A DNA stretch of 64,000 bases, taken from positions 1-64,000 of the forward strand of contig NZ_JARHTP010000018.1 in NCBI RefSeq assembly GCF_029223485.1, in the 5' to 3' direction. Below the pieces are notes generated by a model that saw only the letters and a list, made by a program, of their open reading frames with translations, had not been told where the DNA came from and searched no databases. The stretch is from Streptomyces coacervatus (GTDB lineage Bacteria; Actinomycetota; Actinomycetes; Streptomycetales; Streptomycetaceae). This document shows, piece after piece, positions 39,998-48,284 of this stretch. How positions within the stretch are numbered: position 1 is the first letter of the stretch; each line of letters begins with the position of its first letter. The translations under genes were made by a program, and so were the position numbers.

Positions 39998-40007
39998 GCC
40001 TGCCAGC

Positions 40008-40796
40008 TTAAAGGCGGTGCCAAGTCCAGACGGTCGTGGCTTCCAGCGGCTCCAGCGGGGTGACCAGGCGGGGCAGGGTGTTCAGGCCGTCGGGCGGGCC
40101 GGTCTGCGGCTCGACACACACGGCGGCCTCCTGCTCGTCGTAGACGACGGCCCACTCCTCGCGGCTGGCGACCTTCAGCTCCAGTTGCCCCGGCCAGGTG
40201 AGGGTGACGTCGATGCCGCCCGGCATCCCGAAGCAGTCGTCCCACGGCCCCGGCTTCGGCTCGACGCGGTTGCCGGTCGGGAGGTGGTCCTCGCCGCGCT
40301 CCTCCTGCCAGGCGGGGGTGAAGTCCAGGCGGACGTCGTCCCCTCCCAGGTTGCGGTTGAACCAGGGGTGCCAGCCGATCTGGGCCGGGAAGGAGGAGTC
40401 GTACGTCTCGACGGCCATCGTCAGGGTCAGGGCGTCCGGCGTGAGGGCGAACTGCTGCGTGACGCGGCCCGCGTAGGGCCAGGGCTCGACCAGGTCGTAC
40501 GTGAGGACGGCCTCGTCGGCGTTCACGCGCGCGGTGCGCCAGGCGCCGTCGCGGACGGTGCCGTGGATGGCGTGCGGCGGGGAGTTGAGCGGCATCTGGT
40601 GGACGGTCGTGCCGTCCCGGAAGCGGCCGTCGCGGATCCGCCCGCACCAGGGGACCATCGGGAAGCAGCCGAACCGCTCGCCCTGGCGGAGCAGTTCGAT
40701 GCCGCCGACGCGCAGTCCTCCGACCCGGCCGCCGTTGCCCGGCTGCACGGTCACCTCCGCGTCGCCCGCGGTCAGCGTGATGTCTTCGTTACTCAC
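40008..40796 (-). CDS. Aldose 1-epimerase family protein
   Basis: A 262-residue member of the galactose-mutarotase-like fold. Catalytic-type residues are visible: His in HAIHGTVRDG, His in QIGWHPWFNRNL, and an acidic residue near the C-terminus (EQEAAVCVEPQTGPPD). The N-terminal GRVGGLRVGGIELL and CGRIRDGRFRDG match the family. It probably interconverts anomers of a hexose or a related sugar. It lies 10 bases upstream of pyrE. Confidence 0.88.
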   Translation of the reverse strand: MSNEDITLTAGDAEVTVQPGNGGRVGGLRVGGIELLRQGERFGCFPMVPWCGRIRDGRFRDGTTVHQMPLNSPPHAIHGTVRDGAWRTARVNADEAVLTYDLVEPWPYAGRVTQQFALTPDALTLTMAVETYDSSFPAQIGWHPWFNRNLGGDDVRLDFTPAWQEERGEDHLPTGNRVEPKPGPWDDCFGMPGGIDVTLTWPGQLELKVASREEWAVVYDEQEAAVCVEPQTGPPDGLNTLPRLVTPLEPLEATTVWTWHRL

Positions 40797-40840
40797 GGGA
40801 CGACCCTACTGGGGCGATCAAGGCCCCCGCCCACAGATCG

Positions 40841-41746
40841 TCAGTGGCGCTTGCGCAGCACCCGGCCGACCACGATCGCCGACGCGAGCACAAGGGCCGC
40901 CGCCGGGGCCGCCCAGCGCAGCGGGGAGCCGGCGGAGACCGTCTGCGGGGCGGGGACCGGGGCGTAGCGGCCGCGGGGCGGGGCGTGGTCGACCTCCTCC
41001 GCGCTGCGGCCGATCATCGTGCGGCGGGCATGGGCGGCTTCGGCGGGAGGTGCGCCCACGTCCGTGCCCCCGTCCGTGCCCCCGTCCATGTCCTCGGCGA
41101 GCGGGTCGAGGGACGGCGGGGGGACCTCCGTGTCGAAGACCGAGGCGGGCTCCGTGGGCTCGGGGGCGGGGGCGGGAGCGTCGTCGGCGTCCGGGGTCGT
41201 TTCGAAGTCGCTGGTCGCCTTGGGTTCGAACTCCTGGGTGACGAGGGGCTCGGTTTCCTCGGGTTCTTCGGACGCCTCGGGTTCCTCATGCTTTCCGGAC
41301 ACCTCGGGCCGCCCCGGCTGCTCCTGCACGCTCGCGGCCAGGTTCTCCGCGAAACGGTTCAGCAGGCGGGTCGCGGCCGACGCGACCTGCTCGGCCGGCA
41401 GTTCCGTGAGGCGGCCGTCCGCGGAGGCCGTGCCCTCGAAGGCCAGCGTGCAGCCGCCGTCCGCCTCCGCGACGCGGAGCACCAGCGCCAGCTTGGCCGA
41501 GCCGGTGCCGCGGGTCTCGGTGGCGTCGCCCTCGGCGGCGTACGAGCCGTCGTCCTGCCCGGTGATGCGGAGGGTGCCGCGGTAGGTGACGGAGTGGCTG
41601 CCGACGCGCATTTTCAGCCGTCCGGTGAGGGGCTCGGCGCCCGCGTCCTGCTGGAGCCCGGGAACCGCACGGGCAACCTGCGCGGGGTCGGCGAGGGCCT
41701 CCCTCAGCCGCTGGGCCGGAACCGGAACGAACACCTCATGCTCCAT
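40841..41746 (-). CDS. SRPBCC (CoxG-like) protein with C-terminal membrane anchor
   Basis: A 301-residue protein. Residues 1-150 form a START/SRPBCC fold of the CoxG type (MEHEVFVPVPAQRLREALAD, VPGLQQ, GRLKMRVGSHSVTYRGTLRI). A long acidic Glu/Pro/Asp-rich linker follows, then one transmembrane segment (WAAPAAALVLASAIVVG) with a basic end (RVLRKRH). No CO-dehydrogenase genes are adjacent, so lipid or ligand binding at the membrane is more likely than CO oxidation. The ATG at 41746 fits the family start. Confidence 0.85.
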   Translation of the reverse strand: MEHEVFVPVPAQRLREALADPAQVARAVPGLQQDAGAEPLTGRLKMRVGSHSVTYRGTLRITGQDDGSYAAEGDATETRGTGSAKLALVLRVAEADGGCTLAFEGTASADGRLTELPAEQVASAATRLLNRFAENLAASVQEQPGRPEVSGKHEEPEASEEPEETEPLVTQEFEPKATSDFETTPDADDAPAPAPEPTEPASVFDTEVPPPSLDPLAEDMDGGTDGGTDVGAPPAEAAHARRTMIGRSAEEVDHAPPRGRYAPVPAPQTVSAGSPLRWAAPAAALVLASAIVVGRVLRKRH

Positions 41747-41838
41747 GTCACGCGAGCCTACCCAGGTGGCCGGGTCCTGCACCCCCGTTGACCGAAAGTG
41801 ACCGCGCGTCGGTGTCATCCTCGTCGGTGTCGCCGCAA

Positions 41839-42549
41839 CTACGCCGTACTCCCCGGCGTCACCAGCCCCGTCTCGTAGGCGACCACCACCACCTGCGCCC
41901 GGCTCGCCAGCCCCAGCTTGGTCATCGTGCGGTTGAGGTGGGTCTTGACCGTGGCCTCGCTGATGAACAGGCGGTCGGCGGCCTCCGCGTTGGTCAGGCC
42001 GCGGGCGACCAGTTTGAGGACCTCGACCTCACGGCTGGTCAGCGCGTCGAGGCCGGGCGGTGGCCCGGAGCCGTCCGTCGGGCCGTCGGCCGCCCGCGTG
42101 AACGCCTCCACCAGGCGGCGGGTGACGACCGGGGCGAACAGGGAGTCGCCGCCGTGCACGGCGGTCACCGCCGCGAGGAGGCGCTCCGGTCCCGCGTCCT
42201 TGAGAAGGAAGCCGGAGGCGCCGGCGCGGAGGGCGCCGTAGACGTATTCGTCGAGGTCGAAGGTGGTCAGGACGAGGATGCGCGGGGGCGGGTCGGTGGC
42301 CTCGGCGAGGATGCGGCGGGTCGCCTCGATGCCCGTGGTGCCGGGCATGCGGATGTCCATGAGGACGACGTCGGGGCGGGTCCTGGCGGCCAGGGCGACC
42401 GCTTCGGTGCCGTCGGCGGCCTCGCCCACGACCTCCATGCCGGGGGCGGCGCGCAGCAGCGCGACCAGTCCGCTGCGCACGAGGAACTGGTCGTCCACGA
42501 CGAGCACTCTGATCAGGCGGTCGGCGGTGGCGTCATGGCTGCCGGTCAT
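41839..42549 (-). CDS. NarL/LuxR-family response regulator (system 3)
   Basis: A 236-residue regulator with phospho-acceptor D65 (VVLMDIRMPG), conserved Lys in FLLKDAG, and LuxR-type helix LTSREVEVLKLVARGLTNAEAADRL. The ATG at 42549 (MTGSHDATAD) lies inside the end of the kinase gene (17-base overlap). It is less similar to systems 1 and 2 than they are to each other, particularly in the linker. It ends a two-gene operon. Confidence 0.94.
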   Translation of the reverse strand: MTGSHDATADRLIRVLVVDDQFLVRSGLVALLRAAPGMEVVGEAADGTEAVALAARTRPDVVLMDIRMPGTTGIEATRRILAEATDPPPRILVLTTFDLDEYVYGALRAGASGFLLKDAGPERLLAAVTAVHGGDSLFAPVVTRRLVEAFTRAADGPTDGSGPPPGLDALTSREVEVLKLVARGLTNAEAADRLFISEATVKTHLNRTMTKLGLASRAQVVVVAYETGLVTPGSTA

Positions 42550-43699
42550 CCGCGTCGGCGTCTCCCCGGCGTGCGGCCTGTGCCGATGTCGGCAGGGTGA
42601 GATGCACGCCGAATCCACCCTCGCTGCGCGGGCCGACGGCAATCGTCCCGCCGTAGAGCTTGGCCCGCTCCCGCATTCCGATCAAGCCATGTCCGCCGCG
42701 CTCGCGCTTTCTGTCCGGATCCACCCCCTCCCCGTCGTCGGTGACGGACACCGTCATCTCGCCCGCGCGGTAGGCGAGTTCTACGGTCGCGCTCGCGCCG
42801 GGGGCATGTTTGAGGACGTTTGTCAGAGCTTCCTGCACTATGCGGTAGAGGCAGAGCTGGACGCCCGGGGGCAGGGGGCGCGGTTCGCCGGTGACGCGGA
42901 GATCCACGGGGACGCCGCCGGCGCGTACGCGGTCCACCATTTCGGCCAGTTGACCGAGGCCGGGGGCGGGGGCGCCGTCCGCGGCCAGGGCGTCGTCGGC
43001 CCTCAACAGGCCCAGCATGCGCCGCAGTTCCTCCAGGGCCTCGCCGCTGGCGCCCGCGATGGTGTCGAGCGCCTCGCGTGCGGTGGGGGCGTCGGAGGTG
43101 AAGACGAAACGGGCCAGGCCCGCCTGGACGTTGATGACCGCCATGTGGTGGGCGACGACGTCGTGCAGTTCGCGGGCGATGCGCACGCGTTCCTCGGCGA
43201 CCTCGCGGCGGGCCCGTTCGGCCTGTTCGGCGCGGAGCCTGCGGCTGAGCTCGGCGGTTCTGCGGGCGATGTGGCCGAACCACCAGAACACGAGCGGGTA
43301 GGCGATCGCCTGGGCGAGCACGGACGCCATCGAGCTGCCGTGGGTCACGAGCCCGGCGTAGACCCAGACGGCGGCCATCACTGCGGCGCAGACCCCCGTG
43401 GTGCGGGCCGGGCGCACCGACGCCACGGTGTAGACGGCGAGCATGGGTCCGAAGGTGACGACCACCGGCCAGTAGCCGAGGCCGATGTAGAGGACGCCGA
43501 CCGCGTGGACGAAGGCGAAGACGGTCACCGGGGCCTTGGTGCGCAGGGCGAGCGGGAGGGTGGCCAGGAGGACGAGGACCCAGGCGAGCGGATCGAGTGC
43601 GGACCACCCCTGCGCTACGGCCTCCCTGCCGAGCAGGATGGCCACGGTCGTCAGCCCCACGGCGATCAGCCCGTCGGCGGCCAGTGGATGGATCCGCAT
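42533..43699 (-). CDS. NarL-type sensor histidine kinase (system 3)
   Basis: A 388-residue HisKA_3 kinase with about five transmembrane segments in residues 8-140, phospho-acceptor H179 (RELHDVVAHHMAVI), N box EALTNVLKHAP and G box GGHGLIGMRERAKLYGG. No external sensor domain. The start MRIHPLAADG was chosen because it precedes the first transmembrane helix directly. The 226-bp region to the right (43700-43925) shows nothing recognisable. Confidence 0.93.
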   Translation of the reverse strand: MRIHPLAADGLIAVGLTTVAILLGREAVAQGWSALDPLAWVLVLLATLPLALRTKAPVTVFAFVHAVGVLYIGLGYWPVVVTFGPMLAVYTVASVRPARTTGVCAAVMAAVWVYAGLVTHGSSMASVLAQAIAYPLVFWWFGHIARRTAELSRRLRAEQAERARREVAEERVRIARELHDVVAHHMAVINVQAGLARFVFTSDAPTAREALDTIAGASGEALEELRRMLGLLRADDALAADGAPAPGLGQLAEMVDRVRAGGVPVDLRVTGEPRPLPPGVQLCLYRIVQEALTNVLKHAPGASATVELAYRAGEMTVSVTDDGEGVDPDRKRERGGHGLIGMRERAKLYGGTIAVGPRSEGGFGVHLTLPTSAQAARRGDADADDRQP

Positions 43700-43925
43700 C
43701 GCCGCAGCGTAACGCCGGTGCACGGACGGGGGCGTCAACCTCCGGCGGTACCACGGAAGTTGCAGGAACCGGCCGGCTACCGCAGGGGTTGGGCCGCGGA
43801 TCCATCCGCTGCGGGATTCGGGGCGGGGCGGGACGCCCGTAGATTCTCGGTGCTGAGGGGGAGCGCGTACGGCGGTTCGTCCCGATCTCGGGGGACGGGA
43901 CGGGCCGCCGTCCGTACGGTCCGCT

Positions 43926-45563
43926 TCAGTAGCGGGGGTGGACCAGCGTCGATGCCGGCAGGCCCGTGATGCGTACGGCCGCCGCGGCCCTGCCGTCCGC
44001 CGTCAGGGCCCGCTGGGTGAGGGTGCGCAGGCGCGGCTCGTGCGGGTCCAGGCGGAGGCGGGGGCCGGTGTCCGCGCAGGCCAGGACATAACCCCAGTCG
44101 CGCGGTGCGCGGGACGCGTCGGCCGTACGGTCGGGGCCCGCGACGAAGCCGGTGTCCCGGCCGCCCACCCGGTAGGGGGCGGTGTGCAGACCGGCGGCGC
44201 GCAGGGTCGCGACGACCGTCCAGAACACCCGCTGCCGGGTGGCGAACGGTCCGGCGTGCACCACCAGGCGGCCACCGGGCGCCAGGACGCGGCGGGCGAG
44301 GCCGTAGAACTCCTGGGAGTACAGCTTCGTGCTGGCCGTGATGCCCGGGTCGGGGAGGTCCGAGATCACCACGTCGTACGTCGAGGTGGGCGCCGTGCGC
44401 AGCCAGCGGAAGGCGTCGGCCGTCGTCACGCGTACGCGTGGGTCGTCGTAGGCATGGCCGTTGAGCTTCGACAGGCCCGGGTCGCGGCGAGCCAACCTGA
44501 CCACTCCCGCGTCGAGTTCGACGACGTCCACGCGCCGCACGCCCGCGTGCCGCAGCACTTCGCGGGCGGCCAGGCCGTCACCGCCGCCGAGGATCAGCAC
44601 GCGCGCGTGCGGGCCGTTCATCGCGGGGTGGACCAAGGCTTCGTGGTAGCGGTGTTCGTCGCGGCCGCCGACCCGGAGGCGGCCGTCGAGGAAGAGGTCC
44701 AGGGGGCGGCCGTCGGTGCCGCCGGTGAGGACCACCTCCTGGGTGCCCGTCTGCAGCGCCACGCGCACGTCGTGGCCGTACACCGCGTGCCGGGCCGCCT
44801 GCTCGAAGTCGTCGACCAGGTAGGCCGCCACGGCGAGCACGCCGAGCACGGCGAGGTTGGCGATCAGCAGCAGCCAGCGCGCGCGGCGGGTGAGGTCGCG
44901 GCGGAACAGGCCGAGGACGAGGGTGCCGCCCGCGACCGCGTTGACCGCGCCGGTCATCAGCGCACCGGTCAACTGGCCCAGCAGGGGCAGCAGCAGGAAC
45001 GGGAAGGCGAGGCCGCCGACGAGTGCGCCGACGTAGTCCGCGGCGAACAGGTCGGCCACCGCGCCGCCCGCGTCCTGCCGCCGGATGCGCTGGATCAGCT
45101 CCATCAGCAAGGGGACTTCGGCGCCGATCAGCAGGCCGATGGTGAGGGAGAAGGCGACCAGCAGCCAGCGCGGGCCGCTCGCCCACAGCCCGCCCCAGTC
45201 ACCGGTCCACGCGAACACGGCGTACAGGGCCATCGCGCTGCAGCCGCCGACGAGCGCGAGCGTCGCCTCGATCGCGCCGAAGCCGGCCGCGGCCCGCCAG
45301 CGCAGGCGCTTCGCGGCGAGCGAGCCGATGCCCATGGCGAACACCATGACCGACAGGACGACCGAGGCCTGGGTGACCGAGTCGCCGATCAAGTACGAGG
45401 CCAGGGCGACGAGTTCGAGCTCGTACACAAGGCCGCAGGCCGCGCAGACGAAGACGCATGCGAGCACGAGGAACCGTCCGGTGCTGGGCTGCACGGGCAG
45501 CCGCGCCGGGCCCGCCCAGGGGGGCGGGGAGCCGGGCGGTGCCGGCGCGTGCGGTTCGATCAC
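43926..45563 (-). CDS. Membrane-anchored spermidine-synthase-like protein
   Basis: A 545-residue fusion of a seven- or eight-helix membrane domain (residues 30-265) and a spermidine-synthase-type Rossmann domain. The latter shows RYHEALVHPAM, VLILGGGDGLAAREVLRH, VDVVELDAGVVRLAR, DAFRWLR and DVVISDLPDPG; the DLPDP catalytic-site Asp is kept. Soluble spermidine synthases are about 300 residues, so this is the membrane-fused type. It could make a polyamine or a related aminopropylated compound. It lies 99 bases after DUF2617 on the same strand, as in related Streptomyces loci. Confidence 0.88.
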   Translation of the reverse strand: MIEPHAPAPPGSPPPWAGPARLPVQPSTGRFLVLACVFVCAACGLVYELELVALASYLIGDSVTQASVVLSVMVFAMGIGSLAAKRLRWRAAAGFGAIEATLALVGGCSAMALYAVFAWTGDWGGLWASGPRWLLVAFSLTIGLLIGAEVPLLMELIQRIRRQDAGGAVADLFAADYVGALVGGLAFPFLLLPLLGQLTGALMTGAVNAVAGGTLVLGLFRRDLTRRARWLLLIANLAVLGVLAVAAYLVDDFEQAARHAVYGHDVRVALQTGTQEVVLTGGTDGRPLDLFLDGRLRVGGRDEHRYHEALVHPAMNGPHARVLILGGGDGLAAREVLRHAGVRRVDVVELDAGVVRLARRDPGLSKLNGHAYDDPRVRVTTADAFRWLRTAPTSTYDVVISDLPDPGITASTKLYSQEFYGLARRVLAPGGRLVVHAGPFATRQRVFWTVVATLRAAGLHTAPYRVGGRDTGFVAGPDRTADASRAPRDWGYVLACADTGPRLRLDPHEPRLRTLTQRALTADGRAAAAVRITGLPASTLVHPRY

Positions 45564-45662
45564 GACTGCGACGTTACGTCACTGCAACTTCACGCTTCGT
45601 CACCCACACGTGTGGAACTGTCGGTCAGTTCGTCGCCGTGTGTTTGAGGTCGCGTGTTCGGG

Positions 45663-46199
45663 TCAGGCGCCCAGCGGACTGACCTGCGGCGTCGGAACCC
45701 GGGCTCCCACCCGCGTCCGCGTGGCCACCAACTGCCCGTCCTGCGGGTACGCATGCCAGGTCCGCCAGTGGACCTGGCCCTCGTGGTGCTGGGCCAGCAG
45801 CGCGGTGAACGCGTGCGGGCTGCCGGGGAAGACGCCCGCCAGACCGTGGGGATGGTCGGAGACCAGCGCGAGCAACTCCTGCGCGCGCCCCGCGAACGAC
45901 CCCGGTGAGAGGACCTCCACCCGGGCCGCGAACTCGTACTCCCAGTCGCCCATCCGTTTGGCGACGCCCAGCGGCAGCGGTGTGCTGCTGCCCGGCATGC
46001 ACGCCACCGTCTCCGAACAACTGCCCCGCCCCTCCTCCAGGAGCACCTGGTGGGATGCGCCGAGGAGTCTCAACTGCAGCTTGGCCCCGGCCAGTTCGAG
46101 GTCGAGCGTGGCCAGGGCGGGAAGCGGCTCACGCCCGAGGGCCCAGGCGAGGTCGGCCGCGCGCGTGTCGGTGTATGAGGTGTTCAGGGTCGTGAGCAT
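45663..46199 (-). CDS. DUF2617-family protein
   Basis: A 178-residue actinobacterial protein with the DUF2617 features MLTTLNTSYTDTRAADL, LGASHQVLLEEG, YEFAARVEVLSPGSFAGRA and HEGQVHWRTWHAYPQ. The ATG at 46199 fits the family start. It is found next to membrane spermidine-synthase-like genes in Streptomyces; the function is unknown. The downstream gap has a 12-bp palindrome CCACACGTGTGG (45604-45615). Confidence 0.85.
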   Translation of the reverse strand: MLTTLNTSYTDTRAADLAWALGREPLPALATLDLELAGAKLQLRLLGASHQVLLEEGRGSCSETVACMPGSSTPLPLGVAKRMGDWEYEFAARVEVLSPGSFAGRAQELLALVSDHPHGLAGVFPGSPHAFTALLAQHHEGQVHWRTWHAYPQDGQLVATRTRVGARVPTPQVSPLGA

Positions 46200-46612
46200 G
46201 GGTCGGCTCTCCGCTGGCACGCAAAGAAAGACGGAAGGAGGAAGGTGTGGGGGCTACCGGCACACCCGGGCGACGCCGGGAGATCGGCCCGGTCGGCCCG
46301 GCCTGAGGTCAGGTAGTTCAAGGAGGTCAGGGAGGTCAGGAAGATCTCAGCAGGACGTCCGAGGGGCCGCATCGGTGTTTTAGAGGGAATCATGAACAGT
46401 GGCGCCGTCACAGCGTTTTTACCCAACTTCGTGGGGTTTCCATCCCTCAGAGGGCTCCACTGCTCAACTGTTCAACCACGGCGTACGCCACGGCGGCCAG
46501 GGCGTACGCCGGAGCGCGCGAGCACCCGCCGGGGGCATGGCCTCCGGCGGGTGCTCGACGGGTGTGACAGGCGGATATGCGGTTCCCCCTCGTGGAGCTC
46601 GGCTGCCCCGTG
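46200..46612. other. 413-bp non-coding region between DUF2617 and Gly/Cys-rich gene
   Basis: No convincing gene. It should contain the DUF2617 promoter near 46200-46400 and holds a strong hairpin at 46520-46556. The decamer GGCGTACGCC occurs twice (about 46480 and 46501). Nothing else is recognised. Confidence 0.6.
46520..46556. terminator. Hairpin terminator after Gly/Cys-rich gene
   Basis: A perfect 13-bp stem, GAGCACCCGCCGG (46520-46532) with CCGGCGGGTGCTC (46544-46556), and an 11-base loop. It lies about 55 bases after the stop of the minus-strand gene at 46613. Confidence 0.75.
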
Positions 46613-46903
46613 TCAGCTGCCTCCACCGCATCCACCGCCACCACCGCAGGACGACCCACCACCGCAGGACGACCCGCCTCCGCAGGAGGAGTGACCGCCT
46701 CCGCAGGAGTGGTGCCCTCCGGAGTGGTGCCCGCCCGACGAGCCGCCGTCTCCCCCGCCGGCCCACCAGCTGCTGCTCCCGCCACTGCGGTCGCCGCTGT
46801 GGCTCCCCCCGCCGAAGGACTTCGACCCGCCCCTGCCCGCTGCCTTCACGACGATCGCCACGAACGCGATCACGACCGCCACCACGATGAAGCCGATGAC
46901 CAT
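46613..46903 (-). CDS. Gly/Cys/Ser-rich small membrane protein
   Basis: A 96-residue protein. Residues 1-22 are one hydrophobic segment (MVIGFIVVAVVIAFVAIVVK). The rest is low-complexity: Gly/Ser/His-rich, then several CGGGxSS and SCGGG units ending CGGGS, with six or so cysteines. The tail could bind metal or form disulfides if exposed. A hairpin terminator follows. I recognise the composition from Streptomyces loci near DUF2617 and spermidine-synthase-like genes, but no function is known. Confidence 0.7.
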   Translation of the reverse strand: MVIGFIVVAVVIAFVAIVVKAAGRGGSKSFGGGSHSGDRSGGSSSWWAGGGDGGSSGGHHSGGHHSCGGGHSSCGGGSSCGGGSSCGGGGGCGGGS

Positions 46904-47083
46904 GACGCCACCGTCCTTTCGTTCTTCCCCCGAAGCAGCCCCCCGTGGGTGCCTCGCGTCTTGCACGAACTCTTGAACTCTTGCGTGAAGCCTTGAACTC
47001 TTGCGTGAACTGCGAATGCCCGGCCGTCTCACCGGCCAAAGCAGAGTTGAGGAACTCCAGAGCTTCGGCGCAGGATGACCGGC

Positions 47084-48268
47084 ATGACCTCCAGCACCCG
47101 CCCCCTCCTCAACCGCCGCCTCGCCGAGTTCGGGACGACGATCTTCGCCGAGATGTCCGCCCTGGCCGTGCAGACCGGCTCGATCAACCTGGGCCAGGGC
47201 TTCCCCGACACGGACGGCCCCGAGGAGGTCCGCGAGGCCGCCGTACGGGCGCTGCGCGACGGGCGCGGCAACCAGTACCCGCCGGGCCCCGGCATCCCCG
47301 AGCTGCGCACCGCGATCGCCGCGCACCAGGAACGCCGCTACGCCTTGTCGTACGACCCGGACACGGAAGTCCTCGTCACCGCCGGCGCCACGGAGGCCAT
47401 CGCGGCCACGCTCCTCGCGCTGCTGGAGCCCGGCGACGAGGTGATCGCCTTCGAGCCGTACTACGACTCCTACGCGGCCTGCATCGCGATGGCGGGCGGC
47501 ACGCGCGTGCCGGTCACCCTGCGCCCGCATGAGGGTTCGTTCCGCCTGGACCTCGACGAGCTGCGCGCGGCCGTCACGGACCGCACCCGCCTCCTCCTCA
47601 TCAACACCCCCCACAACCCCACCGGCACGGTCCTCACCCGCGAGGAACTCACCGCGATCGCCGAGCTGGCGGTGGAGCGCGACCTGCTGGTCGTCACGGA
47701 CGAGGTCTACGAGCACCTGGTCTTCGACGAGGCCGAGCACCTCCCCCTCGCCACCTTCCCGGGCATGCGCGAGCGGACGGTCACCATCGGCTCCGCGGGC
47801 AAGACCTTCTCCTTCACCGGCTGGAAGGTGGGCTGGGTGACGGCACAGCCCGCGCTGGTCTCGGCGGTCCGCTCGGCGAAGCAGTTCCTGACGTATGTGT
47901 CGTCGGGCCCGTTCCAGTACGCCGTCGCCGAGGCCCTGTCCCTCCCCGACACGTACTTCACCGCCTTCCGCGAGGACATGCTCGCCAAGCGGGACCTGCT
48001 GGCGGCGGGCCTGGCGGACGCCGGCTTCGAGGTCTTCAAGCCCGCCGGCACCTACTTCATCACCACCGACATCCGCCCCCTCGGCGAGACCGACGGCTTC
48101 GCCTTCTGCCGCGCCCTGCCGGAACGGGCCGGCGTCGTCGCCATCCCGAACGCGGTGTTCTACGACCACCGGGAGGCGGGGGCACCGTTCGTGCGTTTTG
48201 CGTTCTGCAAGCGGACGGATGTGCTGGAGGCGGCGGCGGAGCGGTTGGCGAAGCTGCGTACGCAGTGA
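47084..48268 (+). CDS. PLP-dependent class I/II aminotransferase
   Basis: A 394-residue fold-type I aminotransferase. Landmarks are INLGQGFPDTDGP, NQYPPGPGIPELR, VTAGATEAI, NTPHNPTG, VVTDEVYEHL and the PLP lysine in GSAGKTFSFTGWKVGW; R in FVRFAFCKR binds the carboxylate. The sequence fits the DapC/kynurenine-aminotransferase-like group; succinyldiaminopimelate transamination is one possibility. AGGA lies 9 bases before the ATG at 47084, favouring it over the ATG at 47075. It is just upstream of the trypsin-NACHT gene, 16 bases apart, but functional linkage is doubtful. Confidence 0.9.
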   Translation: MTSSTRPLLNRRLAEFGTTIFAEMSALAVQTGSINLGQGFPDTDGPEEVREAAVRALRDGRGNQYPPGPGIPELRTAIAAHQERRYALSYDPDTEVLVTAGATEAIAATLLALLEPGDEVIAFEPYYDSYAACIAMAGGTRVPVTLRPHEGSFRLDLDELRAAVTDRTRLLLINTPHNPTGTVLTREELTAIAELAVERDLLVVTDEVYEHLVFDEAEHLPLATFPGMRERTVTIGSAGKTFSFTGWKVGWVTAQPALVSAVRSAKQFLTYVSSGPFQYAVAEALSLPDTYFTAFREDMLAKRDLLAAGLADAGFEVFKPAGTYFITTDIRPLGETDGFAFCRALPERAGVVAIPNAVFYDHREAGAPFVRFAFCKRTDVLEAAAERLAKLRTQ

Positions 48269-48284
48269 GCAGCTCTGCCGGTTG

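Noticed and set aside
40841..41746. Carbon-monoxide dehydrogenase accessory role (CoxG)
   Set aside because: Only the SRPBCC fold is shared. No cox genes are adjacent, and the protein has a long acidic linker and membrane anchor.
46380..46480. tRNA-like segment near an AT-richer patch
   Set aside because: No cloverleaf with acceptor, D and T arms could be folded. I found no tRNA in the window.
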